Shown here piece after piece: positions 29,642 to 37,862 of a stretch of 37,862 nucleotides of DNA. A model generated the notes under the pieces. The model saw nothing but the letters and a program-made list of their open reading frames with translations, ran no database searches and was not told the origin of the DNA. The position numbers and the translations under genes are program-made. Origin of the DNA: Candidatus Dormiibacterota bacterium (lineage in GTDB: Bacteria; Chloroflexota; Dormibacteria; Dormibacterales; Dormibacteraceae); contig PLYD01000072.1 in NCBI GenBank assembly GCA_003151665.1, forward strand, positions 8,047 to 45,908, given 5' to 3'. How positions within the stretch are numbered: the stretch's first letter is position 1; each line of letters opens with the position of its first letter.

Positions 29642-31905
29642 AGTTCGGCGGGCGTCGGCGATTCTCCAGGACTCTGAATCGGCGTGCCATACGCCGGAGT
29701 GCCGTAAGGCGGGGTCGCCGCCACAGCCGCCTGATCATCCAGCGCTTGCTGCGCGGCGTCGCCGACCAGGATGTCGCGCGAGGTCGAGTTCACGTTGCCG
29801 AGGATCGTCTTGTGTGTGTACTGCTGCGTGAAAGTGTCCTGCTGCTGGAGCGCCATCTCGGTGGGGAAGGGAACCCACGGGGAGGTCGGGGTTTCCCGAA
29901 TCGCGGTCACCTGGTAGATCCGGAAGGTTTCGGCGGACTTGCCCTTCAGCTGGACGCCGGGAACCATGTCGACCGCGATGTAGTCCTTGCACTCGTCGTA
30001 GGTTGGCTGGCCGATCAGGAGGTGGTACGCAGGCGCGTTGGCGCAGAAACGGGCCGCGGTGTTGACGGTGTCGCCGAGAGCCGTGTACTGCAAGCGGCTG
30101 CGGGAGCCCATGTTGCCGACGACCGCATGACCGGTGTTGATGCCGATGCCCCAACGGATGGGCGGCAGGCCCTTATCCAGCAATCTCTGCTGCAGCTCAG
30201 GCGCGCGGTTGATGAGGTCGTAGGCGCAGCGGACTGCCAGCAGCGCGTGGTTCTCCTGATGCCTGGGGGCGTTCCAGAACGCGACGATCTCGTCGCCGAC
30301 ATATTTGTCGACCGTCCCGTCCCAATGGAAGATGATCCCGCTCAGGTGGTCCAGGTACATCTGGACCACGTCGACCACCTCATGAGCCTCCATCCGTTCC
30401 GACATCGAGGTGAAGCCGCGGACGTCGACGAACAGCAGCGTGATGTCCCGGCGTTCGCCTCCACGCAAGATGTCGTCGACACCGCCGCGTGTCTTGGCCA
30501 GCTGCGCCACGATCTCGGGCTTGAGGTAATGGCCGAACAGGGCAGTCACCTTCCGCTTCTCGCGATCTTCGTAGAGGAATCGATACGCGGTGACGCCCGC
30601 GTAAACGAGAGCCATCGCGAGGAGCGGATGGAAAAGGTCTGGCACGAAACCGTTGTTGAACGAGAAAAACGCCATTGCAAACGTGAAAACGACCAGGGCG
30701 ACGGCGGTCACGAGCAGGCCAACCAGAACAGGCATGCGAGCCACGGCAAGCGCCGTGACCATTGCCAGGACGAGCAGTACCAGGAAAACCACCAGGGGTG
30801 GCTCCGGCGCCAGGAATTTCGGTAGCGCATTCGGCAGTGGCGGGATCAGCATCTGAGCCACGTTGGCGTGCATCTCGATGCCGGTCATCGCCCCGCCCGA
30901 GCCTTGTCCCGCTCCTGCGCTCGTGGTGGCCCTGACGTTGTCATTGACACTGGTGAGGTTGTAGTACCCCACCAGGACGATGCTGCCCTTGACCTTATCG
31001 GCGGGGATACGGCCGGCGTAGACGTCACCGAACGAGATGAACTGCCCGCCTTGCTTGTAGTTGCCTGGAGGTCCGAAGTAGTTGATGAGCGCTGAGCCAG
31101 TCTCGTTGACAGGGAGGGTCTTGGTCCACGCTGTGCCGAAGCTCGCCTGCCCGTTCGATTCGGTGAGGTCCGGGCCTGTCAAGCCCTGCAAGGCCCAGGC
31201 GCGGTAGGCGGCGAAGCCAAGCGTGTTGATAACCGGTGTGTTGCATGCGCCGGTCGTCGCGCACGCGGGCTGGACGAACATAGGAATCCGCCTGGTCACG
31301 CCGTCCGAATCGGGCTGGATGTCGGTTGAGGCCAAGACGACGTTCGGATAGGGCTGCTTGCAGGGTGCGTCGGGAACGGTGCTGGCGTCCGCGCACCTGA
31401 ACATCCGGAGAGGGATCTGATCGATGCCGGGCGGGTTGGTGGTCGGGGATGTCTGGATGATTTTCCCTTCGCCGTTGATTGCGTTGTCGCCTGCATAGGC
31501 CAGAACGACTGGCACTGTGGCAGTGGCCAGGGCGTCCGCAAACTTCTTGTCAGTCTGGGGCTCGCGGGCGTCCGGAAGGGCGATGTCAAAGGCGACGACC
31601 GCGGCACCGGCGTTCTCGAGATTTTTCAAGGCCTGGGCGTAGACGCTGCGCGGCACCGGGTAGTTGCCGATGTCCTTCACGCTCTGGTTGTCGATGCCGA
31701 CGATGATCACGTTTGGATCAGGGCTCGTCTGAAATCCGAACCGGTCCTCAGGGTGAACCGAGACATTGACGACGCATGAGCCCACCCTCGAGTCGCACGC
31801 CCGCTGCTGGGTGTAGAGCCAGTACATGACCCCGCTCAGGACCAACGCCAACAGCACCGCCACGACGGTTCGGTACGTGTACCAGTAGCGGATGTAGCGG
31901 CCCAA
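29638..31905 (-). CDS. CHASE2-domain class III adenylate cyclase
   Basis: 755 residues from TTG 31905. Order: transmembrane helix (13-31), extracytoplasmic CHASE2 sensor (about 50-350), three helices (about 369-442), then a class III cyclase domain (about 485-650) and a Pro/Gly-rich tail with PPYGTPAYGTP repeats. Metal ligands are Asp494 (FVDVRGFT) and Asp538 (KYVGDEIVAFW). Lys534 with Asp612 (ALGDTVNTAARF) fits ATP rather than GTP. The transition-state pair Asn615/Arg619 is present, so it should make cAMP. CHASE2 contains several cysteines (36, 44, 170, 182, 215, 221) that may form disulfides. A close, decayed paralogue lies at 19144-19964. Confidence 0.94.
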   Translation of the reverse strand: MGRYIRYWYTYRTVVAVLLALVLSGVMYWLYTQQRACDSRVGSCVVNVSVHPEDRFGFQTSPDPNVIIVGIDNQSVKDIGNYPVPRSVYAQALKNLENAGAAVVAFDIALPDAREPQTDKKFADALATATVPVVLAYAGDNAINGEGKIIQTSPTTNPPGIDQIPLRMFRCADASTVPDAPCKQPYPNVVLASTDIQPDSDGVTRRIPMFVQPACATTGACNTPVINTLGFAAYRAWALQGLTGPDLTESNGQASFGTAWTKTLPVNETGSALINYFGPPGNYKQGGQFISFGDVYAGRIPADKVKGSIVLVGYYNLTSVNDNVRATTSAGAGQGSGGAMTGIEMHANVAQMLIPPLPNALPKFLAPEPPLVVFLVLLVLAMVTALAVARMPVLVGLLVTAVALVVFTFAMAFFSFNNGFVPDLFHPLLAMALVYAGVTAYRFLYEDREKRKVTALFGHYLKPEIVAQLAKTRGGVDDILRGGERRDITLLFVDVRGFTSMSERMEAHEVVDVVQMYLDHLSGIIFHWDGTVDKYVGDEIVAFWNAPRHQENHALLAVRCAYDLINRAPELQQRLLDKGLPPIRWGIGINTGHAVVGNMGSRSRLQYTALGDTVNTAARFCANAPAYHLLIGQPTYDECKDYIAVDMVPGVQLKGKSAETFRIYQVTAIRETPTSPWVPFPTEMALQQQDTFTQQYTHKTILGNVNSTSRDILVGDAAQQALDDQAAVAATPPYGTPAYGTPIQSPGESPTPAEL

Positions 31906-31916
31906 GGAGCGGTCGG

Positions 31917-31922
31917 ATCATA
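31917..31922 (-). promoter_or_regulatory. candidate -10 box (TATGAT) for the adenylate cyclase
   Basis: TATGAT on the minus strand ends 11 bases before TTG 31905, giving at most a very short leader. It lies in the 52-base divergent gap with the DUF72 gene. Confidence 0.4.
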
Positions 31923-31957
31923 GCGCCCGAAGGAGCCCCTTGTGCCACGATCGAGCC

Positions 31958-32860
31958 ATGACCGTGCGTTGTGGCATTGCCGGCTGGATCGACAAGTCCC
32001 TGATCGATTCCAAGCTCTTCTATCCGTTGAACGTGACGTCATCGGAGGAGCGACTTCACTTCTACGCCTCGGAGTTCCCTCTGGTCGAGGTCGACTCCAC
32101 CTACTACGGCATGCCCAAGGTCGAGAACTCCGAGCTGTGGGTGGCGCGGACCGAGCCAGGCTTCCTCTTCGACGTCAAGTCCTTCTCCCTTTTTACCAAC
32201 CACCCGACCAAGCCGATGGCCCTGCCCAAGGACATCCGCGACCAGCTGCCGGACAACTTGCGCGAGAAGAACATCTACCTGGAGCAGATGCCGGACGAGC
32301 TGCTCGACGAGTCCTGGGACCGTTTCCGCGCTGCCCTGGAACCGCTCCGTGCTGCCGGGCGCCTCGGCGCCGTTTTCTTCCAGTTCCCGCCCTGGTTCCT
32401 GCCCTCATCCCGTTCGCTCGCCTACATCGAGCAGGTCCAGGAGCGCATGTTCGGATTTCAGGTCGCCGTCGAGCTGCGCAAGCCGGAGTGGATGGATGCC
32501 CGCCATCGCGACGGCACCCTCGCATTCCTACGCACGCGCGACATCCCTTATGTCGCGGTCGATGTTCCCCCAGGACACAAGACGAGCATGCCGCCGGTTT
32601 TCGACGTGACCTCCAGCAAGCTCGCGGTCGTGCGATTTCACGGGCGGAACCATGAGACGTGGGACCTGAAAGGCGCGCCACCGAACCTTCGGTTCCGACA
32701 CGACTACAAGGACGAGGAGCTGCAGGAGTGGGTCCCGCGCATCAAAGAGATGGAGCGCTCTGCCAAAGAGGTGCACGCGATCATGAACAACAACTACTCC
32801 AACTATTCGGTCAAGAATGCGCACCGCCTGGAGGAGCTCCTGGCCGCCTGGCAGAAGTAG
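31958..32860 (+). CDS. DUF72 (YecE-like) TIM-barrel protein
   Basis: 300 residues from ATG 31958 (GTG 31940 would add six). DUF72 landmarks are present: CGIAGWIDKSLI at the start, LHFYASEFPLVEVDSTYYGM, FLFDVKSFSLFTNHP, LGAVFFQFPPWF, VAVELRKPEWM, and the C-terminal VVRFHGRNHETWD and MNNNYSNYSVKNA. The molecular function of the family is not established. An unusual insert of charged residues (KDIRDQLPDNLREKNIYLEQ) is seen near residue 95. It faces the cyclase gene and converges with the SDR gene, with 6 bases between stops. Confidence 0.92.
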   Translation: MTVRCGIAGWIDKSLIDSKLFYPLNVTSSEERLHFYASEFPLVEVDSTYYGMPKVENSELWVARTEPGFLFDVKSFSLFTNHPTKPMALPKDIRDQLPDNLREKNIYLEQMPDELLDESWDRFRAALEPLRAAGRLGAVFFQFPPWFLPSSRSLAYIEQVQERMFGFQVAVELRKPEWMDARHRDGTLAFLRTRDIPYVAVDVPPGHKTSMPPVFDVTSSKLAVVRFHGRNHETWDLKGAPPNLRFRHDYKDEELQEWVPRIKEMERSAKEVHAIMNNNYSNYSVKNAHRLEELLAAWQK

Positions 32861-32866
32861 CGGGCG

Positions 32867-33664
32867 TTACTTGTCGAGCCCCGTGCCGCTCAGGTGTGGG
32901 GATTTGAGCCGCCTCGCCTCACCCAGCCCGTGATCCATCAGGCCGCCCAACAGCGGTTCCGCGAGATGGGCAAAACGCAGTGGCATCACCATCGCATCCC
33001 GTCGCGGGAACTGGGCGGTGCGAACTATCAGGTTCGCGACCCATGACGCCGAGTACATCGGCCCCACCGGGACCTCAGTCGAGTCGAAGAACTCGGTGTC
33101 CGTCACGCCCGGATAGACGACGCACACCTTCACTCCAGTCCCGGACAGCTCACCACGCAAAGCGTGCGACAGCCCGACGACGGCGTGCTTCGTTGCGGAG
33201 TACACCGCGGAGTAGGGCGACGCCCGAAAGCCGACCACGGACGAGACGTTGATGATCACGCCGCTCCGCCTCGCCAGCATCCCCGGCAGCACGGCCTGCG
33301 TCGTGGTGATGACCCCTTTGAGATTCGTGGCCACGAGCTCCTCGACCTTGTCGGCTGGCATCTCGTGCAGGCGCCCCATCCAGCCGACCCCCGCGTTGTT
33401 GACGAGCACGTCGATGCGGTCGTGATCGCGGAGGGCAGCCGCCACGAAGGCGCGTGCGTCGTCTGACAGTCCGACGTCGAGGCGGCGGACGCTCACGTCA
33501 GGCGAGCCTTGCTCCAGGCACATCTTCGCGACCGCGTTGAGGCGGTCCAGCCGGCGCGCGCCCAGCGCCAGACGTGCTTTCTTCTTCGCGAAAGCGAGGG
33601 CAGTCGCCCTGCCGATACCGCTCGAGGCGCCCGTCACGACCACCACCGAGTTCTTCAAGCGCAC
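32867..33664 (-). CDS. short-chain dehydrogenase/reductase
   Basis: 265 residues from GTG 33664. Classical SDR: cofactor motif VTGASSGIG, LVNNAGVGWMG, catalytic Ser in INVSSVVGF, YSATKHA (Tyr and Lys), and YPGVTDTEF. Basic residues after the glycine motif (GARRLDRL) suggest NADP(H). About 60 extra C-terminal residues, with SASWVANLIVRTAQFPRRDA, resemble the tail of the SDRs annotated in lipid or polyketide metabolism. The substrate is unknown. Its promoter is back to back with that of the alcohol dehydrogenase, 42 bases apart. Confidence 0.92.
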   Translation of the reverse strand: MRLKNSVVVVTGASSGIGRATALAFAKKKARLALGARRLDRLNAVAKMCLEQGSPDVSVRRLDVGLSDDARAFVAAALRDHDRIDVLVNNAGVGWMGRLHEMPADKVEELVATNLKGVITTTQAVLPGMLARRSGVIINVSSVVGFRASPYSAVYSATKHAVVGLSHALRGELSGTGVKVCVVYPGVTDTEFFDSTEVPVGPMYSASWVANLIVRTAQFPRRDAMVMPLRFAHLAEPLLGGLMDHGLGEARRLKSPHLSGTGLDK

Positions 33665-33670
33665 GTCCGT

Positions 33671-33676
33671 AGCTTA
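33671..33676 (-). promoter_or_regulatory. candidate -10 box (TAAGCT) for the SDR gene
   Basis: TAAGCT on the minus strand ends 6 bases before GTG 33664, so the mRNA should begin at the start codon. Confidence 0.42.
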
Positions 33677-33694
33677 GGTGGCCTGGTTCGGCCG

Positions 33695-33700
33695 TAATCT
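33695..33700 (+). promoter_or_regulatory. candidate -10 box (TAATCT) for the alcohol dehydrogenase
   Basis: TAATCT ends 6 bases before ATG 33707. With the box at 33671-33676 on the other strand it makes a compact divergent promoter pair for SDR and alcohol dehydrogenase. Confidence 0.45.
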
Positions 33701-33706
33701 ATCGCC

Positions 33707-34744
33707 ATGAGGGCGCTCACATTTCAGAGCGAGGGCGAGGTCAAGGTCACCGACGTGCCGAAGCCGAGCATCAAGGGCTCGGGCGACGCCCTAGTGAAAG
33801 TCACGCTAGGCGCTGTCTGCGGCTCCGACCTCCACATCCTTCACGGCCACACCCCCATCAACCAGGGAGCTGTCCTCGGCCACGAGTTCGTCGGCGTGAT
33901 CGAGGAGGTCGGAGGCGAAGTCAAGCGCTTCAAGCCCGGCGACCGGATCGTGGCCAGCTTTTTCACATCGTGCGGCCACTGCGCTCTATGCCGGAAGGGC
34001 TGGTTCAACCAATGCGTGGACAAAGGCACATTCGGCCACGGCGAGTATTTCGGCGACCTGGGCGGCGGCCAGGCCGAGTACGTGGTCGTGCCCAACGCCG
34101 ACCACTCGATGGAACCAATACCCCCCGCACTTTCCGACGAGCAGGCGATCTTCGTCGGCGACATCCTTTCAACTGGTTTCTTCGGGGCTGAACGGGCCGA
34201 GATCAAACCGGGCGACGTCGTTGCGATAGTTGGAGCCGGACCGGTCGGCCTGATGGCGACGATGTGCGCGCAGCTGTTTGGGCCATCACGCACTTTCGTC
34301 GTCGACATGGTGGACGCCAGGTTGGAGATGGCCCAGGGCCTGGGCGGCATCCCGATCAACGCGTCGCAGGTCCATCCGGTGGAGGCGATCCAGGGCTACA
34401 CCGGCGGTATCGGCGCCGACGCCAGCATCGAATGCGTCGGTCTCCTCACCGCCGTCGACACTGCCATCCAGAGCGTGCGCGGCGGAGGCACGATCTCGAT
34501 GCTCGGCGTCCCCAGCGCGGTCCTGGGCGACTTTCCGTACATGACCATGTGGATGAAGTCGCTCACCTTTCGCGCCGGCTGGTGCAACGTCCAGGCCTAC
34601 ATGCGTCCGCTTCTTGACCTCATCGCCGCGGGACGCCTGCAGCCGGACTCGATCATCAGCCACCGCATGAAGCTCGACGACGCCGAGGAGGCCTACCGGA
34701 TGTTCGACGCTCGCGAAGCCACCAAGATCGTTCTCCGGCCCTAA
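33707..34744 (+). CDS. zinc-dependent medium-chain alcohol dehydrogenase
   Basis: 345 residues, MDR superfamily. Catalytic zinc: Cys in GAVCGSDLHIL and HE in GHEFVGVIEEVG. Structural zinc: CGHCALC with a further Cys after KGWFNQ. The Rossmann motif is VVAIVGAGPVGLMA, followed by VVDMVDARLEMAQ, which has an acidic residue at the end of strand 2 and so favours NAD. GGTISMLGVPS and the end segment AYRMFDAREATKIVLRP are typical of the threonine/formaldehyde-dehydrogenase-like branch. The substrate is unknown. It abuts the YgjP-like gene on the other strand with no gap. Confidence 0.94.
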   Translation: MRALTFQSEGEVKVTDVPKPSIKGSGDALVKVTLGAVCGSDLHILHGHTPINQGAVLGHEFVGVIEEVGGEVKRFKPGDRIVASFFTSCGHCALCRKGWFNQCVDKGTFGHGEYFGDLGGGQAEYVVVPNADHSMEPIPPALSDEQAIFVGDILSTGFFGAERAEIKPGDVVAIVGAGPVGLMATMCAQLFGPSRTFVVDMVDARLEMAQGLGGIPINASQVHPVEAIQGYTGGIGADASIECVGLLTAVDTAIQSVRGGGTISMLGVPSAVLGDFPYMTMWMKSLTFRAGWCNVQAYMRPLLDLIAAGRLQPDSIISHRMKLDDAEEAYRMFDAREATKIVLRP

Positions 34745-35266
34745 TCAGGTCTTCGCAGTGGCGCCCTGGTCGATCGCCATCAGGTAGCCCCGCGCTCGCT
34801 CCGTCAGCGGATATCGGTTCTCCAGCTCGTGGAAGCCGGCACCGTGGTCGCTGTGCTCGAGATGAGCCATCTCGTGGACCAGCAGGTAATCGATCACCCA
34901 ATCGGGGAGCGAGGCCGCCCGCGTCGCGATCCTGATCGCGCCCGTAGTGAAGGTGCAGCTTCCCCACAGGTGTGACATGTCGGCAAACGCGATCGACGTC
35001 CAGCGCAACCTGCCTGCGAAATGCCGTTCGTTGAGCGCGTCGGCGCGGGTCGCGAGTCCCGCGTCGGAGGGTAGGGTGCGCTGCATCCGCTTGGCGAGCC
35101 GGACCCTCATCTCTTCAGCCCACCTCTCTCGCTCCACGTGCGGCATCCAATCCGGCACGAGCAGCTCGAGGACGCCCGACCGGAGCCGAGCCGCAACGGT
35201 GCGCCGTCGCCGGCGGCTGGCCACGATGCGTATGGGTGGGGCGAACTGTGGTGGGTCGGTTTCCAA
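34745..35266 (-). CDS. YgjP/WLM-like zinc metallopeptidase
   Basis: 173 residues from TTG 35266. The zinc motif HEMAHLEHSDHG, then FHELENRYP, matches the YgjP-like (M48-related, DUF45) pattern HExxH with a downstream His. The middle segment AFADMSHLWGSCTFTTGAIRI is the conserved W-GSC block of this family. The N-terminal part is basic (IVASRRRRRTVAARLRSG). Members are often about 230 residues, so this one is short at the front. No signal peptide, so it acts in the cytoplasm. Its target is unknown. Confidence 0.88.
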   Translation of the reverse strand: METDPPQFAPPIRIVASRRRRRTVAARLRSGVLELLVPDWMPHVERERWAEEMRVRLAKRMQRTLPSDAGLATRADALNERHFAGRLRWTSIAFADMSHLWGSCTFTTGAIRIATRAASLPDWVIDYLLVHEMAHLEHSDHGAGFHELENRYPLTERARGYLMAIDQGATAKT

Positions 35267-35334
35267 GACGTTGTGCTCCGTTTAGTGCTGTGACGTTTCG
35301 GCGATTGTAAGCGGGCCGGCGCAAGCAGGGAAGT

Positions 35335-37413
35335 GTGCTCGTCAAGGTATCCCTGGATGCCGGGGTCGAGTACCGCGAGTACGATTGCGCCCAAAGCGTG
35401 CCTAGAAGCCTCGTCGTCGGAAATGGCAACGTGCTCGTGGGCTTCGACGCCAACTATTCGGTTCGCGACATGTACTTTCCGCGGGTCGGCGACGCCAACC
35501 AGACCATGGGCAACGTGTGCCGTACGGGCTTTTTCATCGATGGCAAGTTCGCGTGGGTCGAAGATCCCGGCTGGGAGCGGCAGCTCGGCTATGCGGAGGA
35601 CTCGCTCGTCACCGCGGTCACCCTCAAGAATCCCCGCCTGGGGATCACCGTCAAGTTCGAGGACTTCGTCGACCTGGCGCGCAACTGGTTCATCCGCAAC
35701 GTCGAGGTGTCGAGTGAGACGGGCTTTAACACCGGGCGCGTCTTCTTCCATTACGACTGGTACATCGAGGGCGCGGACCTCGGCAACACGGTTGCTTACG
35801 ACCCGCGTCATAAAGCGGTCATCGCCTACAAGGCGAATCGCTACTTTCTGGTCGGCGGGGATGCCGGGCCCGGTTTCGGCATCGACACGTGGGCGAATGG
35901 CAAGAAGGGCGGCAGCCTCGCCGGGACGTGGGTCGATGCCCAGGACGGCGAACTCGGCAGAAATCCGATCGAGCAGGGCTCGGTCGACTGCACGGTCGGT
36001 TTCAACCTCGTACCGGTCGCGCCCGGCGGCCCTTGCGCTGTCACGCACTGGGTATGCATGGGCGCGCGGCTGAGCGAGGTGACCGTGTACGGCCAGGAGT
36101 TGATCATCGGCAAGGGGCCCGACACATACCTTGGACGCACCCTCACCTACTGGCAGGTGTGGTCCGAGAAGGACCACCGGCACATCGACGAGGAGCTTGG
36201 CGGAGAGGTGACGAAGCTCTACCGCCGCTCGATCCTTACTACCCGGACACACGTCGACAATCACGGCGCGATCATCGCGGCCACCGACTTCGACATCACC
36301 AAGTTCGCTCGCGACACGTATGCGTACGCGTGGCCGAGGGACGGAGCCCTGGTTGCGAATGCCCTCGACCGGGCCGGCCACGAGGATGTGACGCGGAACT
36401 TTTTCACCTACTGCCAGCAGTGCCTGGTCGAAGAGGGGTTCTTCCTGCATAAGTACACGGCCTACGGTTTGCCGGGCAGCTCATGGCTGCCTTGGGTCGA
36501 CCGCGCCGGAAACATCACCCTGCCCGTCCAGGAGGACGAGACTGGCCTGGTCCTCTGGGCGCTGTGGCAGCACTACAGGATTCACCGCAACCTGGATTTC
36601 ATCGTCGGGCTCTACACCACTCTCGTCGTGCCGGCCGCAGACTGGATGGCCTCGTACGTTGACAAGCGGAACGGCCTCATCAAGCCGTCATGGGATCTTT
36701 GGGAGGAGCGTTGGGGCGTCCACGCTTTCACCGTCGGCGCGGTCTGGGGCGGACTGGACGCCGCCCGCAGCTTTGCCGAGCTGTTCGGCGACGTCGCCAG
36801 CGTTGTGCGCTATCGCGACGCAGCGGACAGGTTGCGCGAGGCCGCCGACGCTAGCCTTTACAGCCCAGACCTCGGCCGGTTTGCGCGCAGGATCGCGGTC
36901 GAGGAGGACGGCACGCTGACCGTCGACTTGGTCAACGACAGCGCGATCTGTGGTCTCTGGCGGTTCGGGATGTACTCGCCTGACGAGGCCCGCATCGTGC
37001 AAACGATGAAAGCCATCGGCGAGGACCTTGCCAATCGCGGTCCGGCCGGCGGCTTCGCGCGCTACCAGAACGACTACTACTTCAAAGTCGAGCCTGACAC
37101 CAAGAAGGTACCTGGCAACCCGTGGTTCATCTGCACGCTTTGGATGGCCCAGTGGTACATCGCCACCGCCAAGACAGCCCACGACCTCAAGCCCGCGCGC
37201 GAGATCATCAACTGGGTGGTCGCCCACCAGCTGCCTGGAGGGTTGCTGTCCGAGCAGCTCGACCCCAACACGGGCGCCCCGCTCTCCGTCTCACCGTTGA
37301 CGTGGTCCGCAGCCGAGCTGATCGCCACAGTCGACGAGTTCTGCAAGCGGTCAGAGCGTGTCAGGCGTTCCGCGCTTTCGACCGTACCGCCGATGCCCGC
37401 CAAGCCCGCCTAG
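35335..37413 (+). CDS. glycoside hydrolase family 15 (glucoamylase-like)
   Basis: 692 residues from GTG 35335 (AGGG at 35327-35330); GTG 35398 is a plausible shorter start beginning [20 protein letters not shown]. An N-terminal beta-sandwich (about 22-270) leads to an (alpha/alpha)6 barrel (about 290-675). Catalytic glutamates are Glu457 or Glu458 in [13 protein letters not shown] and Glu640 in [13 protein letters not shown]. The substrate pocket has [14 protein letters not shown] near residue 333. There is no signal peptide, so it should act inside the cell on glycogen, maltodextrin or trehalose, as with other bacterial GH15 members (trehalase and dextran enzymes included). It converges with the carboxylase gene (4-base overlap). 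Confidence 0.93.
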   Translation: MLVKVSLDAGVEYREYDCAQSVPRSLVVGNGNVLVGFDANYSVRDMYFPRVGDANQTMGNVCRTGFFIDGKFAWVEDPGWERQLGYAEDSLVTAVTLKNPRLGITVKFEDFVDLARNWFIRNVEVSSETGFNTGRVFFHYDWYIEGADLGNTVAYDPRHKAVIAYKANRYFLVGGDAGPGFGIDTWANGKKGGSLAGTWVDAQDGELGRNPIEQGSVDCTVGFNLVPVAPGGPCAVTHWVCMGARLSEVTVYGQELIIGKGPDTYLGRTLTYWQVWSEKDHRHIDEELGGEVTKLYRRSILTTRTHVDNHGAIIAATDFDITKFARDTYAYAWPRDGALVANALDRAGHEDVTRNFFTYCQQCLVEEGFFLHKYTAYGLPGSSWLPWVDRAGNITLPVQEDETGLVLWALWQHYRIHRNLDFIVGLYTTLVVPAADWMASYVDKRNGLIKPSWDLWEERWGVHAFTVGAVWGGLDAARSFAELFGDVASVVRYRDAADRLREAADASLYSPDLGRFARRIAVEEDGTLTVDLVNDSAICGLWRFGMYSPDEARIVQTMKAIGEDLANRGPAGGFARYQNDYYFKVEPDTKKVPGNPWFICTLWMAQWYIATAKTAHDLKPAREIINWVVAHQLPGGLLSEQLDPNTGAPLSVSPLTWSAAELIATVDEFCKRSERVRRSALSTVPPMPAKPA

Positions 37414-37862
37414 AGGGGAATGTTCCCGTGCTTTCTCGGTGGCCGTTCCACCGTCTTTCGCAGGCACAGCTCCAGGCCGCGCAACAGCTCGCGCCGCGTC
37501 TCGCGCGGCTCGATGACGTCGTCGATGTATCCGCGCTCGGCCGCCACGTAAGGGTTGGCGAATCGAGCCGTGTACTCGGCGACGAGCTCCTTGCGGCGAC
37601 CTGCCGGATCGGGAGCGCCCGCCAGGTCTCGCTTGTAGATGATGTTGACCGCGGCCTCGGGACCCATCACCGCAATCTCCGCGGTGGGCCACGCCAGGTT
37701 CAAATCGGCGCCCATCTGCTTGGGCGACATCACGCAGTATGCCCCGCCGTAGTCCTTGCGCGTGATGACCGTCAGCTTGGGAACAGTCGCCTCCGCGTAC
37801 GCATAAAGGAGCTTGGCGCCGTGGCGGATGATCCCGCCGTGCTCCTGGTCGCGTCCGGGCAG
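37410..37862 (-). CDS. acyl-CoA carboxylase carboxyltransferase (beta) subunit, C-terminal part
   Basis: The last 150 residues of a biotin-dependent carboxyltransferase (AccD/PccB type); the front lies beyond base 37862. Visible are [20 protein letters not shown], the [20 protein letters not shown] substrate region, [20 protein letters not shown], the [18 protein letters not shown] block and the end [15 protein letters not shown]. The last of these is almost diagnostic for propionyl/acetyl-CoA carboxylase beta chains. It moves carboxyl from carboxybiotin to acetyl-, propionyl- or a longer acyl-CoA. Biotin ligase is encoded at 20685-21308. Confidence 0.95.
   Translation of the reverse strand: MPGRDQEHGGIIRHGAKLLYAYAEATVPKLTVITRKDYGGAYCVMSPKQMGADLNLAWPTAEIAVMGPEAAVNIIYKRDLAGAPDPAGRRKELVAEYTARFANPYVAAERGYIDDVIEPRETRRELLRGLELCLRKTVERPPRKHGNIPL

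Noticed and set aside
1..37862. Search for transposases, phage genes, tRNAs or attachment sites
   Set aside because: None could be supported by eye; base composition and gene style look uniform across the window.

Overview
The window is a gene-dense, high-GC stretch of bacterial chromosome. It carries about 40 protein genes and one decayed gene. I see no rRNA, tRNA, CRISPR array, insertion sequence, phage gene or attachment site. No gene-free stretch exceeds about 170 bases. The gene content mixes traits usually called actinobacterial (inositol-1-phosphate synthase, phosphatidylinositol mannoside-type enzymes, F420-dependent glucose-6-phosphate dehydrogenase, Ser/Thr kinase, MshB-like deacetylase) with others that are less so (stand-alone CofE without the FbiB nitroreductase domain, CHASE2 adenylate cyclases). 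My inference is an uncultured soil-type lineage near Actinobacteriota/Chloroflexota, such as Candidatus Dormibacterota. The sequence alone cannot settle this.

Layout. 1-2548 (minus): an acyl-CoA dehydrogenase cut by the window edge, an F420-type luciferase-like oxidoreductase, and a PHP hydrolase with a PolX-like DNA-binding head. 2574-4020 (plus): GTP cyclohydrolase I and a lipoprotein. 4086-14394 (plus): a tightly packed run that looks like one operon. It holds an ArsR-type regulator with a palindromic operator over its own start codon, inositol-phosphate synthase, two lipid acyltransferases, a PimA-like mannosyltransferase, a phosphatidylinositol-phosphate synthase, DNA polymerase III delta prime, HisC, a tiny membrane peptide, an HD hydrolase, a 2-hydroxyacid dehydrogenase, a HAD phosphatase and a PIG-L deacetylase. 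The first half is a pathway from glucose-6-phosphate to mannosylated, acylated phosphatidylinositol.

14429-21308: IspH, a MaoC-like protein with an Arg-rich tail, a GGDEF cyclase, a Nudix hydrolase, an MFS transporter, a decayed CHASE2-cyclase paralogue joined to a sirtuin, and biotin ligase. 21349-24819: a small membrane protein followed by fgd-cofC-cofE-cofD, which makes coenzyme F420 and reduces it. 24865-28093: a proline-rich membrane protein, YqeY, endonuclease III, two small unknown proteins, a strong bidirectional terminator and a DUF4870 protein. 28226-31905: a Ser/Thr kinase and an intact CHASE2 adenylate cyclase, tail to tail. 31958-37862: a DUF72 protein, an SDR, a zinc alcohol dehydrogenase, a YgjP-like metalloprotease, a GH15 glucoamylase and the end of an acyl-CoA carboxylase carboxyltransferase.

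Recurring features are starts overlapping the preceding stop (ATGA, GTGA, TTGA), several convergent genes whose ends overlap, and many genes with a TANNNT-like -10 box only 6-9 bases before the start codon, which suggests widespread leaderless transcription. Two genes (HAD and MaoC-like) have no ATG, GTG or TTG that would keep their conserved N-terminal residues.
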